Assembly: GCA_029834535.1 (NCBI GenBank)
Contig: JAQMWT010000635.1
Location: 1-46,148 of the forward strand
Direction of reading: 5' to 3'
Length of the DNA: 46,148 nt
Source of the DNA: Chrysophaeum taylorii
Lineage: Eukaryota; Sar; Pelagophyceae; Pelagomonadales; Pelagomonadaceae
Below are positions 1 through 7,592 of the stretch, piece after piece. The translations under genes were made by a program, and so were the position numbers. Within the stretch, counting starts at the first letter, position 1. Every line of letters starts with the position of its first letter. The notes under the pieces are model-generated. The model had not been told where the DNA came from. It made no database searches and saw nothing but the letters and a program-made list of their open reading frames with translations.

Positions 1-736
1 GTCAAGAGCAAGTTTTGCCGGAAATAGACATCATAAAAGATTGTGCCAAGACAAGGTATCTGTGCTGCACGTGGTGGAAGCTTGATTAATGGTCATGAAA
101 TTGGAAACATAGGATTTCTTAGTCACTGCAGCAGTATGTTGAAAGGTAGGGGTCCAACATAAGGATTTAATATCGGCGACGATGAGCGAAAGGGTGCTTG
201 TAAAAGAGTGCTGTACGTACCGGCAGGCAGGCATGCTGAGCATGTCACAGCAAAGGTCATGGGTAGAGACAATAGGACGGATGGTCCCCGTTGTTTGGTG
301 TGGTTGTTAGCACGAATCAACTCCGGTCGAGTGGGGTAGCGTAATTTCCCGTTGCGAGGGTCAAGTAAAATAATATTGGCATACCCTCGGACGGTTGGCA
401 ATGGAGCAAGCATTGAGTGGATTTAGAGCCGAGTTTGCGGTCACTTCCACGAAGGTACCCTATATAGCGACTATGAGATAGGTGGTGATCTTCCAGAGCA
501 AAATGAGAATCCTTGTAATCGAAAGAGTTGTCGGTGGCCTTGTAGGTAAGGCAGCCAGGCATCACAAGAGAGCATCTGGACAAGAGTTTTTGTATGGCTG
601 TGCCATAGGTGGCAGCGGAGCCAACTTGGGGAAGGGCTTGGACTATCCACAAGTAACCCATAAACGGCTCCAAATATATGGACCTGTCCCGGTCGCGGGG
701 GATGTCGGAAGCAGTGAACGCATACGTGCCTCCAAA
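1..736 (-). pseudogene. copia copy B, uncharacterised segment between methyltransferase and integrase
   Basis: This stretch matches 12720-13480 of copy A, so it is copia internal sequence lying between the methyltransferase-like domain and integrase. Recognisable shared peptides are PRDRDRS, YLWIVQALPQVGS, LVMPGCLTYKATDN and RYPTRP.LIRANNHTK. It includes the Cys-rich stretches LSRCSLVMPGC and CLLHC, but I recognise no known fold. The reading frame is broken into pieces (roughly 317-736, 123-413 and 31-243). The upstream part is fused in frame to an inserted foreign ORF. It could be an integrase-associated or methyltransferase C-terminal domain; this is not decided. Confidence 0.6.
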
Positions 737-1108
737 GTCGCCCGAGAGATCGATGGGGTTGTTCGAATATCGTACTTCGCCGCGAGCGCGGTGCGGGACC
801 CACGGGTCGAACGCGCGGCCGCGCTTGATCCTGTCCATACCCCACACGAAACTCATTAGGGTATAGTAACTCGCGTCGTTGGCGCCGTAGCCCGAGTCGG
901 AAAGTCGATCTACCTTGGTCGCCATGTGCCTTAAGGCAAACCACTTCTCCTGTTCGCTGGGCGGCTCGAGCCGAGACGCCAAGTAGGCACTCGTGGCACC
1001 GTACGCCCCAAAGGTCAGGACCAACATCAAGGCGACGGGCTTTTTCAGCAGTCGGGTCGAGTTGCGCACGGTCGGGACCTCGTCGTCGTCAACCTTCTCG
1101 GGTGCCAT
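317..1108 (-). CDS. chimeric ORF: inserted membrane-protein N-terminus fused to copia sequence
   Basis: A 263-codon ORF starts at an ATG (MAPEKVDDDE). The first ~124 residues come from the insertion at 737-1393, the rest from the copia element. Residues about 24-45 (KPVALMLVLTFGAYGATSAYLA) form a hydrophobic segment like a single membrane span, preceded by a basic stretch (RNSTRLLKK). The following part is soluble and Tyr/Arg/Asp-rich. From residue ~125 (GGTYAFTASD) the sequence matches copia copy A. The junction keeps the frame. I do not recognise the N-terminal family; it looks like the 5' end of an ordinary cellular gene. Whether the fusion is expressed is unknown. Confidence 0.45.
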   Translation of the reverse strand: MAPEKVDDDEVPTVRNSTRLLKKPVALMLVLTFGAYGATSAYLASRLEPPSEQEKWFALRHMATKVDRLSDSGYGANDASYYTLMSFVWGMDRIKRGRAFDPWVPHRARGEVRYSNNPIDLSGDFGGTYAFTASDIPRDRDRSIYLEPFMGYLWIVQALPQVGSAATYGTAIQKLLSRCSLVMPGCLTYKATDNSFDYKDSHFALEDHHLSHSRYIGYLRGSDRKLGSKSTQCLLHCQPSEGMPILFYLTLATGNYATPLDRS

Positions 1109-1393
1109 AATTAATAATTGTCCGAGAAACCTACATTTGGGATTTTACAGCATTGTAGGCTGAACGTCAATTAGCCAAACGCGGCATATATTGTTAGATT
1201 TAGGCGGAGGTTTGGGGGGAGTGTTAGGGGATACTGTGAATGACGTCATCCATCCTCGGACCCTACCTGATCCTTACTCTCGCGCCTACCTGATCCTTAC
1301 CCTAAGTCGAGGGACAAACAGACAGACGAACAAACAAACATCTGTCGATTAGTAGTTAGGACAAGTGCAGGCCAGTAAGTTCACCTAGTCCCA
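737..1393 (-). mobile_element. Helitron-like border segment with captured gene fragment, inserted in copia copy B
   Basis: Copy A reads straight through here (around 13499), so these ~657 bases are an insertion in copy B. On the minus strand the insert begins with the same sequence that joins the tandem units at 41-45 kb: the end of the AGGTGAACTTACTGG array, CCTAACTACTAATCGACAG, a GTTT/GTCT microsatellite, then CCTCGACTTAGGGTAAGG. It then departs from those units and contains the 5' part of an unrelated ORF with a possible upstream region (a TGACGTCA palindrome near 1240). No clear target-site duplication is visible. Gene-fragment capture is typical of Helitrons; its application here is inference. 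Confidence 0.5.
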
Positions 1394-2569
1394 GGCGTTG
1401 ATGGGAGTTTGATGTTTGGTGGTGGCGTTCTCTATGGTGAGGTTGCCGTCGGAATGGTGGCCACCAGTTAAGAAGTAGGAGTTGTGTGATGTTGATGAGG
1501 TTGTAAGTAATAACCTGTGTGGCGGTTGGTTAGTTTCGAAAACGATTATGTAATAGGACACAGGAGTGGGTGAGTTAGTGTGTAAGCTGGCAAACAAGTT
1601 ATAGAGGATTGTAAAAACCCTGACGTGTATAGGATGTGTTGCATTGGGTAGTGGCTCCATAGAGGAGCGTTTAAAGCACAACTGATGATAAGTACACTCG
1701 GATTGAACAGAGTGAGTACGTTGTTCGTGAGCCTGTTGTGAGTGAAGGCGAAGCAGTAACATATTGAGGGATTCAATGTCAGCCATAGTAAGCTGAACAG
1801 AGCCTGTGCGAGAGTAAGGTGCAAACGTTTTAGGAACGGGGATATATGGAGAATCGGGGAACACCCGGATCCAGTCTTTGGATACGTGGTTAGGTAGCCA
1901 AAGGCGCTTGGGAATAGCTTGTAGATCATCCACGATCTTTAGGAAGGGGCGTGGATGGAGGATGGGCCACGACAATAGGTTAATTGGTCTAGTAGAATAT
2001 CTGCGTGCGATGCATATCCGTCTTTCTCTAGATTGGTAGTCGCCACAGAGGTAGGTCGGGAACCTATCAACAACATCGACACAGTAATCAAGCGTTGCAT
2101 AGATAAGATTGGCCACTGTGATGTGGTCTTGATGACAGTACTTATGCGGAGGCGTCATCTCAGCCAGTAGTACCAAGGGCTGGAGTAGCTTGATGACAGA
2201 CAGCATGCTGTCGAAAAGAGAATCGTCCAGCAGGCTGTGTAAGTCTTCTGACCTTTGTTGTTTTAGTAAATTCCTGTTTGTGCAGGGAGGAGTGATCTCA
2301 ATTATATCACAATAGAATGTGCGCCTTTCCTCTGGTGGGATTATGTGAAGATGGTTAATAAAGGCGGGGAGAGATTCAAATAAGAGTACAGTAGGAAAAC
2401 GGTGGCATAACATACGAACAAGCGTATCATCAGACTCAACAACAACTTTTACATTGATATTTGAGCCTAAGTCATTAGTGGATTGAGACAGGAACGCCGG
2501 AGTTGACAAACCAGAACAAAGTAACATGACAGAGGGTTTGCGGAGATTGGACTCTTGTGAGAGAAACAC
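1385..2569 (-). CDS. C5-cytosine methyltransferase-like domain of copia polyprotein (copy B)
   Basis: This 394-codon open stretch lies between protease and integrase and shows C5-DNA-methyltransferase motifs in the correct order. Motif I-like SVMLLCSG is at residues 13-20 and an acidic strand VVVES at 42-46. A motif IV-like CDIIEITPPC has Pro-Pro-Cys at 94-96, the catalytic Cys position. A motif VI-like VLLAEM (133-138) keeps the Glu, and a motif VIII-like QSRER is at 179-183. LTMADIESL at 260-268 resembles motif IX. Family knowledge: Cys attacks C6 of cytosine, and Glu and Arg assist. The first codon is GTG and the frame matches the protease, so it is probably made as part of gag-pol. The end at 1385 is caused by the insertion. 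Motifs are divergent, so a non-catalytic relative is possible. Confidence 0.66.
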   Translation of the reverse strand: MFLSQESNLRKPSVMLLCSGLSTPAFLSQSTNDLGSNINVKVVVESDDTLVRMLCHRFPTVLLFESLPAFINHLHIIPPEERRTFYCDIIEITPPCTNRNLLKQQRSEDLHSLLDDSLFDSMLSVIKLLQPLVLLAEMTPPHKYCHQDHITVANLIYATLDYCVDVVDRFPTYLCGDYQSRERRICIARRYSTRPINLLSWPILHPRPFLKIVDDLQAIPKRLWLPNHVSKDWIRVFPDSPYIPVPKTFAPYSRTGSVQLTMADIESLNMLLLRLHSQQAHEQRTHSVQSECTYHQLCFKRSSMEPLPNATHPIHVRVFTILYNLFASLHTNSPTPVSYYIIVFETNQPPHRLLLTTSSTSHNSYFLTGGHHSDGNLTIENATTKHQTPINAWD

Positions 2570-2719
2570 AGGGCGTGAAAGTAGTCAACTTAATGGCTGC
2601 GTATTTTGCTGAACAAATTTGTTCTGTTTCCGAAGATTGAGAACCAAAGGGCGAATCCACGGCCGATCTGGTAAAACTCTTTGGAGTAGGTAGTTGTAGT
2701 ATGCCAGTAGATCCCTGTT

Positions 2720-3832
2720 TTAATGGTATCGCTCGAGGGGAAATGCGAGGGAACGAAGTTCGAGTTGCTTGTCGCGAGCGATGTTGTAAGCGAGACAAGG
2801 TAGAGCAGGTAAATTAGCTGCTACATAGTGTATGGGTATACGTACATCTTTGTCTATGCGGCTCGTGACAGCGCTGAGCTTTGGCTCAGCTCGATCATTG
2901 AACACAGTGGTCAGGTTCGTCTGGTTCCACTCGAGCATGCTCAGGATAGCGAGATGTCGGTCGTGCACTGGCTGAAGACATAAAGCGAAGTCGATCTTAA
3001 CATAGCCAACTTGTGGATGATCTGGTAGGGGAACAACAATGTTGCGTGTTAACATCATGTGTGATGCCCGTTGTTGTCCTGTAGCCGTCTGAATAACAAT
3101 CGGCGCGTATTTGGAATCCAATGGAATTATATGATTGGGTATTGCAAAATCGTAAGTGGACATCAATGAGATGGTAGCACAAGAGTCAAAATATAGAAAA
3201 GAGAAATGTGGCGGGACACTGTTTACCTTCATGTAATTGGTGAGGAAGGCGTTTTCCGAATGTGGGCTAGTAGTGGAGAGGCTGGCTGTGAAGAAGTTCT
3301 TCAGCAATAACAGATTCGTTGGAATAATAATCGGTTGAACGGGTGGTGATGGTTCGTCAGCCTCATCAGCCATGCCGTGCTTTTCATCAAATGACGATAG
3401 CGAAGTATGATCGGCATCCCTTTTGGTTTCGGCTTGTGATGGTGTGTTGAAGGCAGATTGGACCTGTGAAGATAGCGAGGACAATAATGCTGGTGGTAAA
3501 GCCGAGATGGCGGAAGCGGTAAAGAGGTTAGGCACAGTATTGGAAGGATTACCCTGTGTGTTTGTAGTAGGAGGAGTTGCCTTTGGGGTGGGAGCAGTAA
3601 CAACAGTATGGTGTTGTGGCTCCACGTAGTTTAACGACTTTTCGGTCGAGGATAGATGAACGTCTACATCATAAATGATGTCTTCTGCAAACATGAGCTG
3701 TTCGTTTAAACGAAGTAAACTACTGTTGTCCTCAGTAGATGTCGTTGACAGAATGTCAGCTGATTGTAATAGAGTCTCAAATGACTTGTTGATATTCTGT
3801 TGTAGCTGAGCCGTGGTATCATTATCTGTCAC
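2720..3832 (-). CDS. copia-type aspartic protease region (copy B)
   Basis: The stretch is in the same frame as gag and separated from it by one UAG. The first ~60 residues are a Gln/Leu-rich helical spacer. Then comes the boundary motif TEKSLNY (residues 63-69), a Pro/Thr/Ser-rich linker, and a pepsin-like core. The core has FDSCA near residue 216, corresponding to the copia DSGA active site but with Gly replaced by Cys, then IQTATGQQ (flap-like) and LAILSMLEW (resembling the copia motif after the flap). Retropepsins of this family act as dimers to cut the polyprotein; the Gly-to-Cys change may impair this copy. Downstream the frame continues through two stops (TAA at 2720, TGA near 2575) into the methyltransferase. 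Confidence 0.7.
   Translation of the reverse strand: MTDNDTTAQLQQNINKSFETLLQSADILSTTSTEDNSSLLRLNEQLMFAEDIIYDVDVHLSSTEKSLNYVEPQHHTVVTAPTPKATPPTTNTQGNPSNTVPNLFTASAISALPPALLSSLSSQVQSAFNTPSQAETKRDADHTSLSSFDEKHGMADEADEPSPPVQPIIIPTNLLLLKNFFTASLSTTSPHSENAFLTNYMKVNSVPPHFSFLYFDSCATISLMSTYDFAIPNHIIPLDSKYAPIVIQTATGQQRASHMMLTRNIVVPLPDHPQVGYVKIDFALCLQPVHDRHLAILSMLEWNQTNLTTVFNDRAEPKLSAVTSRIDKDVRIPIHYVAANLPALPCLAYNIARDKQLELRSLAFPLERYH
3626..3646 (-). other. candidate protease cleavage motif TEKSLNY (gag/PR side, copy B)
   Basis: The codons ACC GAA AAG TCG TTA AAC TAC give T-E-K-S-L-N-Y. The same heptapeptide, with strikingly similar codons, occurs at 7339, 8606, 10518, 12683 and 14614. Retroviral proteases often cut after an aromatic residue in S-x-N-Y contexts; applying this here is inference. 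Confidence 0.5.
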
Positions 3833-3853
3833 ATGCTTCGTAAGTTCGCTACA

Positions 3854-3856
3854 CTA
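3854..3856 (-). promoter_or_regulatory. in-frame UAG between gag and protease (possible readthrough stop)
   Basis: Gag ends LNTLQE then UAG, and the reading frame continues open into protease (CSELTKHVTDND). The identical stop with the same flanks (CAA GAG TAG TGT AGC) is present in copy A at 14841. A single conserved UAG between gag and pol fits stop-codon readthrough as known from gammaretroviruses. A separate start or a simple decayed codon remain possible. Confidence 0.45.
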
Positions 3857-5359
3857 CTCTTGCAGTGTGTTTAAGATGTGCTTCGTTCGCTCTAATAATT
3901 GCATGTTAGATTGAGAGGACCTGTCAAAAGTGCGGGGGTAAATTGGGCGATCATGGGACTGTCCAGTAGTTTTCTTGGTGACGTAAGAATCACCAGAACG
4001 ATAGTATGACAGATCGCTGCGAGAGAAAAGCTGGCGAGCATCATTAGAGTTACGCAAGCGTCTAGCATTAAACGTGGAAGATGTACCAGGTTGGGACGAA
4101 GTGATGAAGGCGAGTGTGTTAGCAGTTTGAGTCAGACTTTTGTCTGATGAGTCCAAAGTGTTTGTAAGTAGTAACTTTGGCTTTGGTTGAGATGATAAAC
4201 CTTCGACATAGGGTTGCCAAGAAACAGGGCGTTCTAAGCGTCTTTTGTTCGACCCATTTGATACTACATTGTAAAGGTCTAATGCGCATTCTAAAATGTA
4301 GCTAGGGTTGGTAGGGCGACACAATCGTTCAGCTTCTGGCACAGGCCGAGATGAAGATCGGGTTTCGTACATATAACACCAATCTACCCAACCACGATCG
4401 TAACGGTTGTTGCTGGTATTATCGGCATAATGCCGATGTATCTCTTCGTAGATTTTTATACAAAGAGTGCCAAAGTCGAATTGAAGGTCAGTCTCTTCCT
4501 GGTTAAGTTGGTAAGAGATTTGCCTAAATGCTAGGACAGCTTCGATAAATACATGGACATACCAGTTAGGATTATAAACAACAGAGTTAAATTGCTGTCT
4601 CAAATAGGACACATCAGTAGTCGTAACAGACTCGTAGTGACTAAAGGCGATGAGCATAATAGCTCGAGCCTTGTTGGTTAAATAACTTTTGTTGTATACC
4701 TCATTGATGGCGGGCCAGGCCGCAAGTGCCGGTGTTCCAACACTTTCAAGATTGAAGTAAGTATGCAAGAATGTAGCATACGTGTTCTGATAAGTGTGCC
4801 AGTCAGCAGCAGTTAACGAAAACATGGTAACAGGGGCACGAACACGGGTGTCGAAAGCTAGTGCCTTCGGGTGCGCGCGATTTAAGATTCGTTCCTCTTC
4901 TAATAAACGAGCATTGATTTCAGGACGTAATGCCTTGACTTCATAGTCGTAACAGACAGTAGCTAGCTGAGCTACTTCTGCATCAGGTAAGTGGGGGAAA
5001 GCTTCGTTGGTGAAATGCCATTCCTGATACTCAGGGGGCAGTTCATCAACAGCTAAACGGAGATCAGCAGCCCTATCGGTCTTCCATTCCAGGAAAACGC
5101 GATCGAGAATTTGATTCCAGAGGATCTCGTAGTCTTTGCATGACCGAGTATATGCTTCGTACGAGTCGTACTCGAGGAAAGCATCGGCATGACTGGACCG
5201 TAGCAATTGCTTAATGTGTTTGATTTGCAAGGATACCTTGCGATTCTGAAGCTGAAATCGATTTCCGTCGTTAAGAAACTCAACTACAGGAGCTTCGAGC
5301 TTCAATATATCCGCACCTGTGATCGCCTTGGGTGCGGCTCGTGCTGCGTGTTCTGCCAT
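3854..5359 (-). CDS. gag: copia gag-like capsid protein (copy B, intact)
   Basis: The protein has 501 residues from the first in-frame ATG (MAEHAARAAP); an upstream in-frame GTG follows a TGA directly and is not a convincing start. It would form the virus-like particle that packages element RNA. The body is mainly helical with many aromatic residues (for example WHTYQNTYATFLHTYF and CYMYETRSSS). The last 120 residues are basic and Ser/Arg-rich (NKRRLERP, NARRLRNS), likely for RNA binding. There is no CCHC zinc knuckle, which many copia gags have. The copy A equivalent has an internal deletion and a stop. The call rests on position between primer site and protease and on gag-like composition, not on a recognised domain. 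Confidence 0.72.
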   Translation of the reverse strand: MAEHAARAAPKAITGADILKLEAPVVEFLNDGNRFQLQNRKVSLQIKHIKQLLRSSHADAFLEYDSYEAYTRSCKDYEILWNQILDRVFLEWKTDRAADLRLAVDELPPEYQEWHFTNEAFPHLPDAEVAQLATVCYDYEVKALRPEINARLLEEERILNRAHPKALAFDTRVRAPVTMFSLTAADWHTYQNTYATFLHTYFNLESVGTPALAAWPAINEVYNKSYLTNKARAIMLIAFSHYESVTTTDVSYLRQQFNSVVYNPNWYVHVFIEAVLAFRQISYQLNQEETDLQFDFGTLCIKIYEEIHRHYADNTSNNRYDRGWVDWCYMYETRSSSRPVPEAERLCRPTNPSYILECALDLYNVVSNGSNKRRLERPVSWQPYVEGLSSQPKPKLLLTNTLDSSDKSLTQTANTLAFITSSQPGTSSTFNARRLRNSNDARQLFSRSDLSYYRSGDSYVTKKTTGQSHDRPIYPRTFDRSSQSNMQLLERTKHILNTLQE

Positions 5360-5865
5360 AGCAGTTGACGGGGAACCTGTGGGTTCAGTCACGCAGTTGA
5401 CACTGTCTAGACATTCTAAGGGGGTCTGTCTATCGGTGTCTATGTACACTCATCGTTTTCGATGGAAAGATGTCTATTTGACGACTGTGCAAGCTGTGAG
5501 TCCAGAGTAGTGTCGCAAAGCGTAGTCACTCAGGCAGCTGGTTAGTTTTGGTGCTCTCAAGGAGCTTGTTAAGTGCATTGCCATGAAATGTACGAGTGGA
5601 CGTACCCAAAATATTCCATAAAATGTGTGCAAGAGTACAGGTTAGCCAATTACACACACATCAACATTGATATGACAATACGATGCTGTGAGCAGGTGCA
5701 CACAAGGTTACACGATCACGTGTGCAAAAAGTATTATATACAGCCCAATGGTAATGGCGTTGTATTCACAAGTGTGTTTACGTGTCGAGGCTGGGCCGGC
5801 GCGGTAACTGTTCAAAACCCATAGGTTACGTGCACGTTTTAACACATGGTTTCTCAGGGACCCGC
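5360..5865 (-). other. copia leader (5' untranslated region), copy B
   Basis: About 500 bases lie between primer-binding site and gag ATG, closely matching 16169-17044 of copy A apart from a SINE-like insertion there. I see no convincing ORF; short open stretches are chance. It probably contains packaging signals. Confidence 0.6.
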
Positions 5866-5879
5866 CTGGGCCCATAACC
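5866..5879 (-). other. primer-binding site (initiator tRNA-Met anticodon arm), copy B
   Basis: The minus strand reads GGTTATGGGCCCAG directly after the LTR. Its complement CTGGGCCCATAACC is the conserved anticodon stem-loop of eukaryotic initiator tRNA-Met. Copia and Ty5 elements are known to prime from an internal tRNA-Met fragment, which supports the copia call and fixes the element's direction. Confidence 0.8.
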
Positions 5880-6193
5880 TACAGAGCATTTAGCAAGCAG
5901 TGGTAAGTCACCTCGGAAACCACCCCGTCTCATCATGAACGTCTGGAAGTATTTAATTCGGGGAATGAAAAGGTATGTTCCCTATATCCTCAGAACATGA
6001 CAGGCGGCATCTAGAACTACACGAAAAGGCAAAGTGTATAGTGCTACATACCTCGGGACGCGCTAGACCATGATTATGAGCTTAAGCACAAATCAGAGGA
6101 CTATTTGATTGTGTAGAAATGAAGAAGAAGGGTAAGGAAGAGATCACGTTCTCAACGGACGGATAAGGGTAAGAGGCCGCAGATTTCTCTGCA
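5880..6193 (-). repeat. 5' LTR of copia copy B
   Basis: A 314-bp sequence ends next to the primer site and matches 6194-6503 and 17059-17374. On the minus strand it starts TGCAGAG and ends CTCTGTA, where copy A has the perfect inverted terminus CTCTGCA. It abuts the 3' LTR of copy A directly. Confidence 0.82.
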
Positions 6194-6503
6194 GCATTTA
6201 GCAAGCAGTGGTAAGTCACCTGGGAAACCACCCCGTCTCATCATGAACGTCTGGAAGTTTTTAATTCGGGGAATAAAAAGGTATGTTCCCTATATCATCA
6301 GAACACGACAGGCGGCATCTAGAACTACACGGTAAAGGTAAAGTGTATAGTGCTACATACCTCGGGGCGCGCTAGACCATGATGATGAGCTTAAGCACAA
6401 ATCAGAGGACTGTTTGACTGTGTAGAAAGGAAGAATAAAGGGTAAGGAAGAGATCACGCTCTCAACGGACGGATAAGGGTAAGAGGCAGCAGATTTCTCT
6501 GCA
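6194..6503 (-). repeat. 3' LTR of copia copy A
   Basis: It matches the other two LTRs. Its plus-strand left end shares TGCA (6190-6193) with the LTR of copy B and lacks the next two bases, so the two LTRs are fused almost end to end. Confidence 0.82.
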
Positions 6504-6510
6504 CTCCCTC
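6504..6510 (-). other. polypurine tract of copia copy A
   Basis: The minus strand reads GAGGGAG immediately before the 3' LTR start TGCAGAG. Plus-strand DNA priming occurs at such a tract. It is short, so the assignment is by position. Confidence 0.55.
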
Positions 6511-6644
6511 GAGATGTCTTAAGCGCAAGGTGCGACTATAGAACATCTCTTGAGAAAGATGATGATGAAGGAAAGAAAAAAAGGAGAATGCAGTCTTGAT
6601 GGTCGCAGAGGTCACATACGAAGCATCAAGAGTATAGAAGGGTC

Positions 6645-7362
6645 TTAGGACTTGGACTTGGTGGAGCTGAGTGTCGATTTGACCCTTTTGAACAGAACAT
6701 TCAGAAACACAGATACAACAGACAGTGTGTTAGGATTATCTGAGGTGAGGTGGTAGATGCTGTTAATTGTTACCGGTTCGAGAGTGTTGGAATCATCGTC
6801 AGCTTCTGCTGTAAGGTGGTGAACACCAATAGCTGAATGATGTGGTGCCAAGTGAAGGGTGAGTGCAAGTAGAGCATTCAGTATGGATGGCGAAAGAGAA
6901 TATAGTTGAAAGGTGTCCAGTTGGTTTTCCAAAAAGTTGGACTTGGCGAACGAAGATAGAAGAGTCTTCAGATTCACATGAGAGCGGACGGAATGCTCTG
7001 AAGCATGAGAGCAACTTGTCACGTAGATGAAGGAGGTGATCGTCCGGGGAGGAGTGGTTGGCAGCATGTTGGTCATGAGCGGTGAGTGTTAAGCGAGACA
7101 ACAGCTCTGTGATATTGTACGGTGTTACAAGTAACACGTGGGAGTTGGCTGTAGGAGGGAAGAGCCGGTTCTCCAGGGAGGTGATTGAAGCAATGGCAGC
7201 CTCGGTAATATAGATTCGAAGAGTTTCCTGGAGTTGGTCGACTTGTTGACACAAGACGTCGAAATCAGCAAGCGAAGCAGAAGACGTAGGTAACGATGGC
7301 GAAGATATCTCCAGAGTAGAGTCTGGCGTGGAGTGTAAGTAGTTTAACGACGTTTCGGTCAA
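6645..7362 (-). pseudogene. C-terminal coiled-coil part of copia X protein (copy A)
   Basis: The stretch follows the N-terminal part of X with broken frames (7362-6799, then 7076-6645 in another frame). It starts with TETSLNY, the recurrent boundary motif. A Leu-rich helical section follows (VLCQQVDQLQETLRIYITEA, LLHLRDKLLSCFRAF). The same layout, an N-terminal zinc-ribbon-like domain then a helical C-terminus, is seen in the 36.4-38.1 kb gene. The function is unknown. It ends about 140 bases before the 3' LTR; 6511-6644 shows no ORF. Confidence 0.5.
7339..7359 (-). other. candidate protease cleavage motif TETSLNY (inside X)
   Basis: Codons ACC GAA ACG TCG TTA AAC TAC. It separates the zinc-ribbon-like and coiled-coil parts of X. 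See the other five copies of the motif. Confidence 0.5.
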
Positions 7363-7592
7363 CGTTAAAAAAGGGCGCAGGAAGTCTTAATGTTCTGCCT
7401 GAGTATAAGTGTGGCCGAACATTACATCCCGGAGTGATGGCGGTTCTGTATCATCAGAGGATGATGCGTAGTCGTCAAGATGTTGTACACACGATCGAGC
7501 AACAGTAGTAATCAAATGCTGAATGGATGGCTTGCATAGCCTGAGCTTTGCGACTCTGTGTTCGAACAAGAGTCACAAGTAAACTACGATGC

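Larger units (their letters stand above)
1..6193 (-). mobile_element. Ty1/copia retrotransposon copy B (partial, continues beyond left edge)
   Basis: This is the 5' half of a copia-type LTR retrotransposon read leftward from its LTR at 6193. It holds LTR, primer-binding site, leader, gag, an in-frame UAG, protease, a methyltransferase-like domain and the start of the segment that precedes integrase in copy A. Gag, protease and methyltransferase stretches lie in one reading frame separated by single stops. The copy is interrupted at 737-1393 by a foreign insertion. Integrase and reverse transcriptase would lie beyond position 1. It is the less damaged of the two copies for gag, protease and methyltransferase. 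Confidence 0.88.

Noticed and set aside
3626..3646. Repeated GACCGAAACGTCG-like sequence as part of a hammerhead ribozyme
   Set aside because: It resembles one half of the ribozyme core, but no CTGATGA half is found nearby, and the sites sit in coding frame at domain boundaries.
5573..5824. Short plus-strand ORF in the copia leader
   Set aside because: It lies antisense in non-coding leader and is not kept in copy A.
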